Positions 18,932 through 27,709 are shown, numbered from the stretch's first letter. The stretch is 64,000 nucleotides of DNA from Pseudomonas palmensis (GCF_017848315.1 NZ_JAFKEC010000022.1:1-64000), one strand, 5' to 3'. Notes: generated from the sequence alone by a model not told the origin. A program made the numbers and translations.

Positions 18932-19864
18932 TCAGTAGCCCCGCTCGAAATCCACCTCGCCACGCAACGCCTGCCCCGCCTCGTATGCCCGCAGATTCTC
19001 CACGAACAAACGCACCATCGCCGTCGGCGAGGTCGGCGCCGAGCTGTGCCCGGTCAGCAGCAGGCCCCAGGCGGTCCAGAACGGATGACGCTGCGGCAGC
19101 GGCTCCTGGCGGCAGACATCGATCACCGCGCCCGCCAGGTGCCCCAGCTTCAGCGCCTCGACCAGGTCGGCATCGACCACCGATACCCCACGCCCGGCAT
19201 TGATGAACAGCGCCTGGGGGTTGAACCTGGCGAACAGCGCGGCGTTGTACAGGTCGTGGGTGGCAGGCGTGTCGGGCAGCAGGTTGACCACATAATCCAC
19301 CTCGCCCACCAACCGCCCCAGCTCATCCAGGCCGGCCACCTCGACAAACGGCGCCTGTACGCGGGCCTGGCTGGCCACGCCATACAAGGTGACACCGAAG
19401 GGCAGCAGGAACTCGGCAACCTGCTGGCCGATGTCACCGGTGCCCACGATCAGCACGCGCCGCCCTTCCAGGCTGCGCCCCAGGCGCCCGTCCCACTTGC
19501 GTTCCACCTGGCTGAGCACGCGCGCGAGCACCTCGCGCTCATGGCCGAGCATGTAGGTGAGCACGTACTCGGCCATCACCTGGCCAAAGATGCCCACCGC
19601 CCGCGTCAGGCGATAGCCACGCGGCAAGCCGTCGACCAACAGCGGGGTGATGCCGGCCCAGGTCGACTGCACCCAGGCAGGGCCGTGGCCCTGACGCAGC
19701 AGGGTGGCCAGCAGATCGGGCTGGCCGAGCCACACCGGGCATTCTGCTGCCAGCTTCGACAGTTCGGCAGAGTCGCCGCTGGTCACTACCTCGAGGTCCG
19801 GTGCCATCTCGCGCAGCAGGCGAGCGTAAAGGGCATGATCCTGTTCAACGATCAGAACGCGCAT
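18932..19864 (-). CDS. D-2-hydroxyacid dehydrogenase (GhrA-like)
   Basis: 310 residues. The NAD(P)-binding Rossmann loop is VLIVGTGDIGQQVAEF; NAGRGVSVVDADLV carries the catalytic Arg region, VCRQEPLP the Glu, and GHSSAPTSP the His. It reduces 2-oxoacids such as glyoxylate or hydroxypyruvate in related enzymes; the substrate here is not determined. Start ATG 19864 (MRVLIVEQ) is preferred over an upstream in-frame start. Confidence 0.85.
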   Translation of the reverse strand: MRVLIVEQDHALYARLLREMAPDLEVVTSGDSAELSKLAAECPVWLGQPDLLATLLRQGHGPAWVQSTWAGITPLLVDGLPRGYRLTRAVGIFGQVMAEYVLTYMLGHEREVLARVLSQVERKWDGRLGRSLEGRRVLIVGTGDIGQQVAEFLLPFGVTLYGVASQARVQAPFVEVAGLDELGRLVGEVDYVVNLLPDTPATHDLYNAALFARFNPQALFINAGRGVSVVDADLVEALKLGHLAGAVIDVCRQEPLPQRHPFWTAWGLLLTGHSSAPTSPTAMVRLFVENLRAYEAGQALRGEVDFERGY

Positions 19865-19942
19865 GTTTTGGATAACCTTGGCATAAACCACGGCGCTGGC
19901 CCGCTCACTGCGCGGGCCGCGCCATGCAAGACAGAAAAAAGC

Positions 19943-20236
19943 TCAGACCGGGTCGTTGCGCCGCAACAGCTCTTCGGGAAGATGCTCGATGTACTCGTCT
20001 TCAAGTGGCGGCATCTGCAGGTGGTAGCCCTGCTTCTCCAGATTGGCCAGCACCTGGGTGATGTCTTCGCGGGCCAGTTGGCGTTCGGGGGTCAACACCA
20101 GGTCGAAGGCATGCACCGGCTTGCCAAAGGCCGGCAGCAGCCCCTCGGGCACGCGCTCCAGGCCATCGGCCTTGAGCACGTAGAGGTACATTTCATTCTT
20201 GCGCGGGCTCTTGTAGATCGAGCAGATACGTTTCAT
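19943..20236 (-). CDS. YcgL-domain protein
   Basis: 97 residues beginning [20 protein letters not shown], the signature of YcgL (UPF0745). The start overlaps the rnd stop by four bases, so it is translationally coupled to RNase D, as is common in pseudomonads. Function unknown; a link with RNA metabolism is inferred only from the pairing. Confidence 0.85.
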   Translation of the reverse strand: MKRICSIYKSPRKNEMYLYVLKADGLERVPEGLLPAFGKPVHAFDLVLTPERQLAREDITQVLANLEKQGYHLQMPPLEDEYIEHLPEELLRRNDPV

Positions 20237-21366
20237 GGCTGGTCTCCGGTGCCGGCCAGGCAATCGAGCAGCGCCTGGCCCATCCGCTCGCGGCGCCAGC
20301 CGCGCAACGAATCAGGCAGTTGATAGGGCCCGTTGGGGTAGCCGCTCTTGAGCAGCGCCTCGAGGGTTTTCTTGCGCAGCATCAGTTCGGGCGCGATGCC
20401 CAGGCGCTCGCCTTCGGCCTGGCCGATGGCACGCAGCTGCTTGAGCAGCGCCGAAGCCTCGATCGGCAAGGGCTCGGGCAGGGCCGGCGGCCACTCGCTG
20501 GGCGGCACGCTGGCGGCCTTCTTGATCAGCTCGAGCAGGAACTCGCCATCCTGGCGAATGGTGCGCGGGTGCATGTCTTCGATCTTGGCCAGGGCCGACA
20601 AATTGTCGGGCTGGGTACGGGCCAGAGGCCACAGCGATTGCTCGCGCAGCACCCGGTTGCGCGGCAGGTTGCGCGCACGCGCCTCGCGTTCGCGCCAGGC
20701 GCACAGCTCGCGCAGCACCGCCAGTTGCGCACGCGACAGCTTCCAGGCCAGCTTGGCATCACGGTACAGCTCGTAGGGGTCGGTTTCGCGGCGCAGTTGG
20801 GCTACCAGCTCGGCGCCGTCTTCCAGCACCCAGGCATTCTTGTCTTCGGACAGCTGCGGGCGCAGGCGCTCGTAGACTTCGGCCAGGTGCACGGCATCTT
20901 CGGCGGCGTAGCTGACCTGGGTTTCCGACAGCGGGCGCTGCAGCCAGTCCGAACGGGTCTCGCCCTTGGGCAGCTCGATGCCGAGTACTTCCTGCACCAG
21001 TCGCGAGTAGCCCATGGAGAACCCGAGATTCAGGTAGCCGGCGGCCAGTTGGGTGTCGAACAGCGGCGCCGGCAGGCTGCCGGTCAGGCGCATCAGCACT
21101 TCGAGATCTTCGCTGCAGGCATGCAGCACCTTGGTCACGGCGCTGTCTTCGAGCAGCTCGGCCAGCGGCTGCCAGTCGCCGATCAGCAACGGATCGATCA
21201 GAAAGGCACGCTGCCCGTCGCCGACCTGGATCAAACCGGCGATGGGGTAAAACGTGTCAACCCGCATGAATTCGGTATCAAGCGCTACATAAGGCAACTG
21301 CCGCCACTGTCGGCAGTGCTCGGCCAGGCTGCGGTCGTCGCAAATCCAGTGAATATCGATGGCCAC
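20233..21366 (-). CDS. rnd: Ribonuclease D
   Basis: 377 residues, a 3'-5' exoribonuclease for tRNA and stable-RNA maturation. DEDD motifs: Exo[13 protein letters not shown], ExoII in [10 protein letters not shown], Exo[16 protein letters not shown]. Two helical HRDC-type domains follow. GTG 21366 (VAIDIHWI) is preceded by GGGAGA; an upstream in-frame ATG at 21459 has no ribosome site. Confidence 0.9.
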   Translation of the reverse strand: MAIDIHWICDDRSLAEHCRQWRQLPYVALDTEFMRVDTFYPIAGLIQVGDGQRAFLIDPLLIGDWQPLAELLEDSAVTKVLHACSEDLEVLMRLTGSLPAPLFDTQLAAGYLNLGFSMGYSRLVQEVLGIELPKGETRSDWLQRPLSETQVSYAAEDAVHLAEVYERLRPQLSEDKNAWVLEDGAELVAQLRRETDPYELYRDAKLAWKLSRAQLAVLRELCAWREREARARNLPRNRVLREQSLWPLARTQPDNLSALAKIEDMHPRTIRQDGEFLLELIKKAASVPPSEWPPALPEPLPIEASALLKQLRAIGQAEGERLGIAPELMLRKKTLEALLKSGYPNGPYQLPDSLRGWRRERMGQALLDCLAGTGDQP

Positions 21367-21463
21367 AAGGCTCTCCCACGAACAATGGCGCGCAGTATAT
21401 ACGGCGCAGGCCACCGCCGGGAAACCGCTCGACCGCCGTTCCCTCGCCAGCCTGCGCACGCGG

Positions 21464-23098
21464 TCAGTGTGTAGCGACCACCGGACGGCAACTGGCGAAC
21501 ATGTCCAGTTGCGGGTCGTACACCGAGGTGTGCACCCGCAGCAGGCCGAGCATCGAATGGAACAGGTTGTCCTGGCTCAGCGGCTGGTTGCGCGAGCGCT
21601 GCAGGCAGTCGGTATCGACGGCATAGTCCTTGCGATAGCCATCGGAAAACCACGCCAGCATCGGTATGTGCTTCTGCTGCTCGGGAGCGAGCATGTAGGG
21701 CGTGCCGTGCAGGAACAGGTTGTACTCACCTAGCGACTCGCCATGGTCGGACAGGTACAGCATGGCGGTGTCGACCTTGTCCTGGCGACTGCGCAAGACG
21801 TCGATCAGCGTGGCCAGCACGTGGTCGGTGTACACCAGGGTGTTGTCGTAGCCATTGATGATGCTCTGGCGGTCGCACTTGTCCAGGGCATTGCTGCGGC
21901 ACACCGGGGTGAAACGCTCGTAGGCCTTGGGGTAGCGCTTGAAGTACTCCGGCCCGTGGCTGCCCATCTGGTGCAGTACCAGCACGGTGTCCTGCTGCAG
22001 GTTGTCGAGCATCGCCCCCAGCCCCTTCAACAGGATTTCGTCGTGGCATTCGCTGTCGGCGCACAGGGCCGGGTCCTTGAGGCTGCTGACATCCTCGAAC
22101 GCCACGCGATCGCAGGTGCCCTTGCAGCCGGACTGGTTGTCGCGCCAGTGCACCGCGATGCCGGCACGCTGCAGCACGTCGAGCAGGCCCTCCTGGTTCC
22201 TGGCCTTGCTGGCGTCATACTGCTTGCGGGTGAAGGTGGAGAACATGCAGGGTACCGACACCGCCGTTTCGGTGCCGCACGAATGCACGTCGCTGAAGGC
22301 CACCAGCCCCGCCTCCTTGCTCAGCTGAGGCGTGGTATCGCGGTCGTAACCGAGCAGGCCGAAGTTCTGTGCGCGGGCGCTCTCTCCCACCACCAGCACG
22401 GTCAACGACTTGCGCGCCTGGGGCGTTACCGCCAGCGGGCGCACGGCATCTTCGCCAATGCGGCGCAACGGTACATGCGCGCTGCCTACCTGCTCGCTGA
22501 CATAGGCTACTGCGGCGCCGACATAGTTGCTGGGCACGACCATCAGGTGCAGTTCATGGTGATTGCGAAACAACGAGGAAAGCCCCTGGTAATTGAGCAA
22601 TGCCACAGCGCCCAGTACTGTTGCGCTGACCGTGCCGACCACCAACTTGCTCAACAACTCGCGGGGGAAGGTGCGATAAAGAATCGGGGTTTTATATAAA
22701 AGAATACTCGGCACTACGCCCAGTAACAGGATATAGCCGGCCAACGTGAACGAGAGCAGATCACGCACTTCGGTGGCATTGGTTTCCATGGTATTGCGCA
22801 ACATGCCCACATCGATCAGCACGCCGTAGCGATTCATGAAGTAGGCCACCCCCGCGCTGACAAGGAACAACCCCGCCAGCACCGGCTTGAACACGGGCCG
22901 GAAGGCCACCAGGGTCAGCACCAGGTTGAACGCGCAGAACACCAGCACGGCAAACGCCAGGCGCAGCACCAGGCCCGGGGCATCCCCCGGCACGATACTG
23001 AAAACATGCTGCCACAGTACCGCGTTGAAACCGATCAACAGGTACAGGCTGGCAATCAACGTTACCCATTCGGCACGCAGGGGTTTTAACTTGAACAT
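21464..23098 (-). CDS. eptA: Phosphoethanolamine-lipid A transferase (EptA type)
   Basis: 544 residues. Five N-terminal membrane helices precede a periplasmic alkaline-phosphatase-fold domain. The nucleophile threonine lies in SCGTETAVSVPCMF; zinc and phosphate ligands in VVGESARAQNFGLLGYDRDT and LSDHGES; several cysteine pairs are available for disulfides. It adds phosphoethanolamine to lipid A phosphates, which lowers polymyxin binding. ATG 23098 was chosen; start codons to 23182 are in frame but lack an obvious ribosome site. No PmrAB-like genes are adjacent. Confidence 0.83.
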   Translation of the reverse strand: MFKLKPLRAEWVTLIASLYLLIGFNAVLWQHVFSIVPGDAPGLVLRLAFAVLVFCAFNLVLTLVAFRPVFKPVLAGLFLVSAGVAYFMNRYGVLIDVGMLRNTMETNATEVRDLLSFTLAGYILLLGVVPSILLYKTPILYRTFPRELLSKLVVGTVSATVLGAVALLNYQGLSSLFRNHHELHLMVVPSNYVGAAVAYVSEQVGSAHVPLRRIGEDAVRPLAVTPQARKSLTVLVVGESARAQNFGLLGYDRDTTPQLSKEAGLVAFSDVHSCGTETAVSVPCMFSTFTRKQYDASKARNQEGLLDVLQRAGIAVHWRDNQSGCKGTCDRVAFEDVSSLKDPALCADSECHDEILLKGLGAMLDNLQQDTVLVLHQMGSHGPEYFKRYPKAYERFTPVCRSNALDKCDRQSIINGYDNTLVYTDHVLATLIDVLRSRQDKVDTAMLYLSDHGESLGEYNLFLHGTPYMLAPEQQKHIPMLAWFSDGYRKDYAVDTDCLQRSRNQPLSQDNLFHSMLGLLRVHTSVYDPQLDMFASCRPVVATH

Positions 23099-23298
23099 GG
23101 CGCTTCGCTTCTTGAAAGTCCGGGACGATGTCATTGCAACATCAATTAAAAACAAGGCGGACTGTAGGCAGGGTGCCATCAATTTTTCGTGAAAAAGACG
23201 CCAACAAATAATTGCACTTTATTGAGCGAAGGGCAGAACACTTCTTGTTCAGCCTTTATTCAGGAACAGGGCCTTGTCGCCCTGCTCCCGAACAGCGG

Positions 23299-23664
23299 TC
23301 AGGCGGGCAACAGCACCTTGGCGTAGCTGTCACGGTCCATGTCGACCAGCTCGACGCTCAACTGAAGCTCGCGACCGCTCACCTCGACCACCGCATCCTT
23401 GAGCACCTCGAGCAGGCTGCCCGAGAGCTGCTTCTTGACCTCCGGGGAGCGGCCGCTGAGCAGTGACAGCCGCACACAGACAAATGCCCGCTCGACCGGG
23501 GCCACGCCCACACGAAAATGTTCGAAGGCGCGCGCGCGACTCTTGATATCCAGTTCCTGGGCGAACTGACCACTGCCGACCAGCGCGTGATTCAGGCGCA
23601 GCAGAACCTTGTCGACTTCAAGCTCGCGCAGGTTGGCGCTGTATTCCAGGTGCAGATGGGGCAT
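23299..23664 (-). CDS. 5-carboxymethyl-2-hydroxymuconate delta-isomerase-like protein
   Basis: 121 residues of the tautomerase superfamily (HpaF/CHMI). MPHLHLEYSANL places the catalytic proline at position 1 after Met removal. Classical CHMI works in homoprotocatechuate degradation, but no hpc genes are adjacent, so the physiological substrate is open. Confidence 0.8.
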   Translation of the reverse strand: MPHLHLEYSANLRELEVDKVLLRLNHALVGSGQFAQELDIKSRARAFEHFRVGVAPVERAFVCVRLSLLSGRSPEVKKQLSGSLLEVLKDAVVEVSGRELQLSVELVDMDRDSYAKVLLPA

Positions 23665-23778
23665 GACTCGGGCGTCCGTCGGGGGAAATGATTCGACAGA
23701 CTACCCCATCTGCGGGGGGCGGCAAACGCGTCTATCCTGAAGGTTCATGCCCACCAACCTATCAGCAGAGGTGAAGAG

Positions 23779-24006
23779 ATGCCGGTCAAACACGATTTGC
23801 TTGCAGACCTGAATCTGACCAGGGAAGCCTTCGACGAAAAAAAGAAAACCGATCCGCGGCTCAGTACGTTGCACGAGAAGTACAACGCGATCGACGCCCA
23901 AGTGGTCGAGGCAGAAAGCGGCAGCGCCACGGACGATCAGGTGACGGAACTGCGCAAGAAACGGCTGCTGACCAAGGATGAGATCGTCGACCATCTCAAG
24001 GCCTAG
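23779..24006 (+). CDS. YdcH-like DUF465 protein
   Basis: 75 residues, highly charged and helical (LSTLHEKYNAIDAQVVEAE, LRKKRLLTKDEIVDHLK), matching YdcH/DUF465 proteins, which form coiled-coil hairpins. GAAGAG lies before the ATG. Function unknown. Confidence 0.8.
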   Translation: MPVKHDLLADLNLTREAFDEKKKTDPRLSTLHEKYNAIDAQVVEAESGSATDDQVTELRKKRLLTKDEIVDHLKA

Positions 24007-24107
24007 GCGTTGTACCGCTGGCCGTGCTGGATAAATCTTGGTTGACCACAACAGTTAATATCATTTTGATATCAAATTTTTTGCCAGATAATTGGCAAGC
24101 CAAAAAA

Positions 24108-24134
24108 AACCCCGACACTTGACGTGTCGGGGTT
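24108..24134 (-). terminator. Intrinsic terminator of the DUF4223 lipoprotein gene
   Basis: Arms AACCCCGACAC (24108-24118) and GTGTCGGGGTT (24124-24134). Read on the minus strand, the stem is followed by a U-run from the A tract at 24102-24109. It lies 37 bp past the stop codon of the lipoprotein gene. Confidence 0.85.
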
Positions 24135-24170
24135 TCTTGATCAGGCCTCAATGGCCTGATCACGCCAAAC

Positions 24171-24362
24171 TTACTGCTGCTGCGGCAGTTTGTCGATTGG
24201 ACCGCAGCCACCAATAACCTTGGAGATGGAAACCGAAGGGTGGAACAGGTAATCGTACGAGCAGTTCTTTGGCTGGTTGTACACTTGGCCAGTGCAACCG
24301 GACAGCAGGGCAACACCCGAAACAACAGCGATTGCGACCGATGCCTTGATAAACTTTTTCAT
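24171..24362 (-). CDS. Small DUF4223-type lipoprotein (YhfL-like)
   Basis: 63 residues. Signal peptide with lipobox LLSGC, the cysteine at about 23, then the conserved NCSYDYLFHPSVSISK and GGCGP of YhfL/DUF4223 proteins. It should be an outer- or inner-membrane-anchored lipoprotein of unknown role. Dedicated terminator downstream at 24108-24134. Confidence 0.85.
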   Translation of the reverse strand: MKKFIKASVAIAVVSGVALLSGCTGQVYNQPKNCSYDYLFHPSVSISKVIGGCGPIDKLPQQQ

Positions 24363-24550
24363 TCTAAATCCCTTAAATTACGATTCGCCGTCTTACTGAT
24401 GGCGCGGCGATTGTAAGGAGGCCAGCACAATAAATCAAAAGATTTGTTACACCTTTCAAAGCCTTATGGAACGTTCGTGCTAGTTGCCCGGGCAGGGCCT
24501 GCGAATCGACTTCGACGGTCATTCTGATTTTCGACTCAGATTCTCGAGCT

Positions 24551-25816
24551 TCACACCGGCGACACTTCGCCTGCTGCCGAGGCTTCGGCGGGCATGGCAA
24601 GGCGCAGTGCGCGCCTGATGTCTGCATTGATATCGTCAGTGTCTTCCAGCCCCACAGAGATTCGGACCAACCCGGGAGGTACGCCCATTCGCTCCAGGTC
24701 GGTGCCGCCTGCTCGGGCAAAACTACCGTAGTGATAACACAGGGATTCAATGTTCCCGAAGGTGGTACCTGTTCGTATCAATTGCAGTTGACTAACAAAG
24801 ATTGTGCCCGCTTCCTGCGAAGGCAACACAATGGCAATAAGACCTGTATGCAATGACGGATCAATGCCGTTGGCCTGTGCGCTCCTGGTCGACCATACGG
24901 CACGCCATTGCAACGTGGGAAACTCCTGATTCAACATGGCAATGACAGCAAGTGCATTGTCGGCATGCTTTTTCAATCTGAGCGCAAGTGTTCTCAAACC
25001 ACGCACCGTAAGCCAGGCCGAAAACGGGTCAAGGATCAGCCCGGCACTTTCCCTGTGAGACTTCAATGCCTTGAACAGATCCGGGTCATTGGTACTTACC
25101 ATCCCGCCCATTACATCACCGTGTCCATTGATATGCTTGGTGGTGGAATACAAGGTCACTGCCGCCCCCAGCGACAACGGCTTCTGGCAAAGTGGCGTTA
25201 GAAAGGTATTGTCGACAACCAGAAGAACGGCGTTCTTCATGCAAAGTTGCGCCAGTTCCGCAATATTGATGTCCAGAAAAGCCGGGTTGGTAGGTGCCTC
25301 GATAAAGATCATTCTGGTGTCGGGCCGCAGGGCCGCCTGAAACGCCGCCGTTTCGTACGCTTCAATGACCGACAGCGTCATGCCACGCTGACGTGTTTCA
25401 TGCTCAAGCTGTTCGATCACTTCATAGAACAGGCCGCGGGGCACGATGACGTGGTCACCTGCGCCCAGCAGCGCACGAAAGACCAGCAGGCAGGCGGTCA
25501 TTCCGCTGTTGACTGCCAGACTGTAGGCACAGTGTTCGATGGCACGAAACTTCGCCTCCAGGACGGAAACGGTGGGGTTGGCGTAGCGCTGGTAGGCAAA
25601 GTTTTCCCCCTCTGCATTGCCGAGCATGTCCCTCCCCGCTTCAACGGAGTCCAACAGTGCCGCGGAATTGCAGATCAGTGCGGGCACTGGAAACTGATCC
25701 AGGCCCGCCTCATGTTGCCCCAGGTGGATCGCGCGGGTAGCAGCGCCGAGTGGCGAAGACAGCAGATAATCACGGCGCTGCCGTTCACGCGGGCTCACGT
25801 TTTTGGTTGGGCTCAT
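24551..25816 (-). CDS. Cys/Met-metabolism PLP enzyme (CGS/methionine gamma-lyase fold) of the YcaO module
   Basis: 421 residues. YQRYANPT (75-82) supplies the PLP-phosphate Tyr/Arg from the neighbouring subunit. VDNTF has the PLP aspartate at 202, and STTKHINGHGD the Schiff-base lysine at 227. SGMTA near 104 is the phosphate loop. All catalytic elements are intact, so a beta/gamma-elimination or replacement on a sulfur amino acid is expected. It lies 80 bp downstream of the YcaO gene on the same strand, with no terminator seen between. Inference: it could release sulfide for YcaO-dependent thioamide or azoline chemistry, or act on the peptide itself. It is less GC-rich than the core genes. 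Confidence 0.8.
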   Translation of the reverse strand: MSPTKNVSPRERQRRDYLLSSPLGAATRAIHLGQHEAGLDQFPVPALICNSAALLDSVEAGRDMLGNAEGENFAYQRYANPTVSVLEAKFRAIEHCAYSLAVNSGMTACLLVFRALLGAGDHVIVPRGLFYEVIEQLEHETRQRGMTLSVIEAYETAAFQAALRPDTRMIFIEAPTNPAFLDINIAELAQLCMKNAVLLVVDNTFLTPLCQKPLSLGAAVTLYSTTKHINGHGDVMGGMVSTNDPDLFKALKSHRESAGLILDPFSAWLTVRGLRTLALRLKKHADNALAVIAMLNQEFPTLQWRAVWSTRSAQANGIDPSLHTGLIAIVLPSQEAGTIFVSQLQLIRTGTTFGNIESLCYHYGSFARAGGTDLERMGVPPGLVRISVGLEDTDDINADIRRALRLAMPAEASAAGEVSPV

Positions 25817-25896
25817 GAATGGCCTGATTCCGAAAGAGAGGGCTGATCCAGCCCGTTGATGATGACCTGCCCCTGGCGACCTGAGGGTGGTGCCGT

Positions 25897-27114
25897 TTAC
25901 TCGTACTTGTAGCAAGGCACCACTTTTCCACCCAGCGAGACGATGGAGAACCTTTCCATTTTCGGCATGACGGCACAGGCCAGGCTTACTTGGGCCGCGC
26001 TGCAATGCAGCTCCTTTACCCAGATGGGATGATCCGCCTTGAAGCACTCGTGCTTCAGGTGCAGCAAATGTTGATCCAGTGGCATTCTGTCCGGGTCGCG
26101 TGGCATGGGGGCAGATGTCATCCTGGCGCGCTGCGTCGAATCAAACGCCAGGCGCAGGCACCGCAGCAGCCGTGGGTGCCGTGCCAGGTTGTTCCTTGAA
26201 CCTGTCCATTCCCGGGTGACCTCTTCCAGGCCTTCGGCGACTTTGTATTGCTGCACCAGCTCCTTGATGGCGCGTGCTGCGGCGTGGCTCGGGTACAGCG
26301 AACAGCCACCGCCAACCACATGCACATCGGCGATTGTCTTGTCTGGGCAATAGGCAATGAAAACGGGATAGGGTATCTGGCTGGTGGCGTCGAACACTTC
26401 GATCGAGGCCCCGATAGCACCTTGCGCATCGCGCAAGGTTTGCAGCAATGCTTGCGGCATCGAGGCGTGAGCGATCTTTCTTATGGGTGTTTTGCACTCG
26501 TAAAAGAAGTGCTGTGCAATAAAGCGGCCGATACCGTGGCGCTCTATGACTTCGCTCGCGGCATGTATCGCCGCCTCGGCGAACCCGTAGCCTGCTGCCA
26601 CACCCGTACCACAGGAATATCGGCGCGCAGCGCCATAGTCGGTATCATCGCCAGCGATGGCTTCATTGGCATACTGATGATTGATCAGGAATGACGGGTA
26701 GTGCAGATCAGCGCCGCCTGATGCTTCATGCGCCGCAAAGTGGATGACAGCCATCTGTGCAGTCTTCGAATGACGAAGCATCTGCACCGGCAGTACGTCC
26801 TGCAGGGCCGGTTGGGAAACTACCGAATCAAAACACTGCAAGGCGCTATGGGAGCGTAGTTGAAGTGGCCCCATGCTATGTTCATACGCTTCATACTTGG
26901 CGCCGATGCGCGCCTCTGCTTCATACCCTTTTCCGCAGCCGACAGACTCCATGTCACGGCTGTCAAAGGGGAATTCAAGCGTGGCCACAGTGCTGGACAG
27001 CGGGCTACCGTAACGGTTCAGGGTTACCTGTATTCCTTCGTTGATAAAATGCTGATCTATCACACTTTCTGCATCTTGCAATGACAACGTACGCTCGGGA
27101 GCAATCATGTTCAT
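25897..27114 (-). CDS. YcaO-domain protein, candidate peptide cyclodehydratase/thioamidase
   Basis: 405 residues. The ATP/Mg site of YcaO enzymes is complete: GKG at 61-63, E75 and E78 in KYEAYEH, CGTGVAAG near 168-175, and E188, E191, R192 in SEVIERHG. YcaO proteins phosphorylate peptide backbone amides to form azolines, thioamides or amidines. The C-terminus (KVVPCYKYE) lacks the PxPxP tail of azoline-type YcaOs. No E1-like/Ocin-ThiF partner, TfuA or dehydrogenase is adjacent. The small peptide gene at 27,304 lies upstream across a terminator and the PLP enzyme lies downstream. The upstream ribosome site is weak. Confidence 0.82.
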   Translation of the reverse strand: MNMIAPERTLSLQDAESVIDQHFINEGIQVTLNRYGSPLSSTVATLEFPFDSRDMESVGCGKGYEAEARIGAKYEAYEHSMGPLQLRSHSALQCFDSVVSQPALQDVLPVQMLRHSKTAQMAVIHFAAHEASGGADLHYPSFLINHQYANEAIAGDDTDYGAARRYSCGTGVAAGYGFAEAAIHAASEVIERHGIGRFIAQHFFYECKTPIRKIAHASMPQALLQTLRDAQGAIGASIEVFDATSQIPYPVFIAYCPDKTIADVHVVGGGCSLYPSHAAARAIKELVQQYKVAEGLEEVTREWTGSRNNLARHPRLLRCLRLAFDSTQRARMTSAPMPRDPDRMPLDQHLLHLKHECFKADHPIWVKELHCSAAQVSLACAVMPKMERFSIVSLGGKVVPCYKYE

Positions 27115-27145
27115 CGGCTGGAATTTCCATATACGCTGAAAGAAA

Positions 27146-27170
27146 AATGAGGCGCAGCAAGCGCCTCATT
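27146..27170 (-). terminator. Intrinsic terminator/attenuator between peptide gene and YcaO
   Basis: Perfect 10-bp arms AATGAGGCGC (27146-27155) and GCGCCTCATT (27161-27170), loop of 5. On the minus strand a U-rich run follows (27147 down to about 27139). It starts 8 bp past the peptide stop codon and 32 bp before the YcaO start, so it should make abundant peptide mRNA with limited read-through into the enzymes. Confidence 0.85.
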
Positions 27171-27178
27171 CATTTTCA

Positions 27179-27304
27179 TCACTCAGCCAGTACAGCAGCT
27201 TCTTCTGGCGTGAACTCTTCTTCCAGCTTGACGCTATCCACTTCGTCTTCAGCAGGTTGGTCGACTTTGAACTCGTTGATATACATGCAGCAGTACTTAC
27301 CCAT
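27179..27304 (-). CDS. Candidate RiPP precursor peptide, 41 aa
   Basis: Begins MGKYCCMYINEF, then a strongly acidic helical tail (QPAEDEVDSVKLEEE, ending FTPEEAAVLAE). AAGGA lies nine bases before the ATG at 27304. The Cys-Cys pair sits at residues 5-6, and the remainder has no cysteine. Position directly upstream of a YcaO gene, a strong ribosome site and its own terminator all point to a modified-peptide substrate. The layout, with modifiable residues at the N-terminus and an acidic C-terminal part, recalls bottromycin precursors with a follower peptide. I do not recognise the family. Confidence 0.7.
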   Translation of the reverse strand: MGKYCCMYINEFKVDQPAEDEVDSVKLEEEFTPEEAAVLAE

Positions 27305-27514
27305 GGAAATATCCTTTTCATGATGGATTCATGTGCGCACTTGTTTTCAGGTGCAGGTCGAGAGTAATACCGGCCACTTTCACTGCCCATAGGAAAAGTC
27401 CTGACTCCAGGCGTGAATACGTGGTTTATGGGGTGTTACTTGAGTGCCAGAATGCGCCGAAACAGGGAACAGTGCTTCCTACGCACAATTGCTGTGCGCA
27501 CACGAAAAGCAAAA

Positions 27515-27543
27515 AGCCCCTGAAACCGTAGGTTTCAGGGGCT
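27515..27543 (-). terminator. Original downstream terminator of tRNA-Ser, now displaced
   Basis: Arms AGCCCCTGAAACC (27515-27527) and GGTTTCAGGGGCT (27531-27543), with an A tract at 27511-27515 giving a U-run on the minus strand. It lies 9 bp outside attL, so before phage integration it ended the tRNA-Ser transcript. It could also insulate the peptide gene from upstream transcription. Confidence 0.8.
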
Positions 27544-27551
27544 CTTGCATG

Positions 27552-27579
27552 TATGGCGGAGAGATAGGGATTTGAACCC
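27552..27579. other. attL core, 28 bp
   Basis: Begins TATGGCGGAGAGATAGGG and ends TTTGAACCC; identical to 63725-63752. It corresponds to the CCA end, acceptor strand and part of the T arm of tRNA-Ser left behind when the phage rebuilt the gene at the other end. Confidence 0.93.
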
Positions 27580-27671
27580 GTCCGATTTAATCCATAGGCC
27601 GGAATAGGCCAACAAACACGGTGAAATAGGCTTTGGAGCTGGCCTACGACGGCCTCTCGCGGCCCCTGTTT

Positions 27672-27690
27672 TGCCCTAATTTTGCCCTAA
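27672..27690. repeat. Integrase arm-type repeats, left end
   Basis: Two direct copies of TGCCCTAA (27672-27679 and 27683-27690), 11 bp apart, 93 bp inside attL. The same pair with the same pitch lies at 63639-63657 inside attR, which fits arm-binding sites of the tyrosine integrase. Confidence 0.65.
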
Positions 27691-27709
27691 ATGAGCCCCT
27701 CTGATACCG

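Noticed and set aside
27166-27390. Alternative 74-codon frame overlapping the peptide gene
   Set aside because: No ribosome site and no sensible composition; the 27304 start has AAGGA and ends just before the terminator.
27305-27510. Sigma-54 promoter for the peptide gene (TGGCAC near 27,440, minus strand)
   Set aside because: The required TTGCA-type -12 element is absent at the right spacing.
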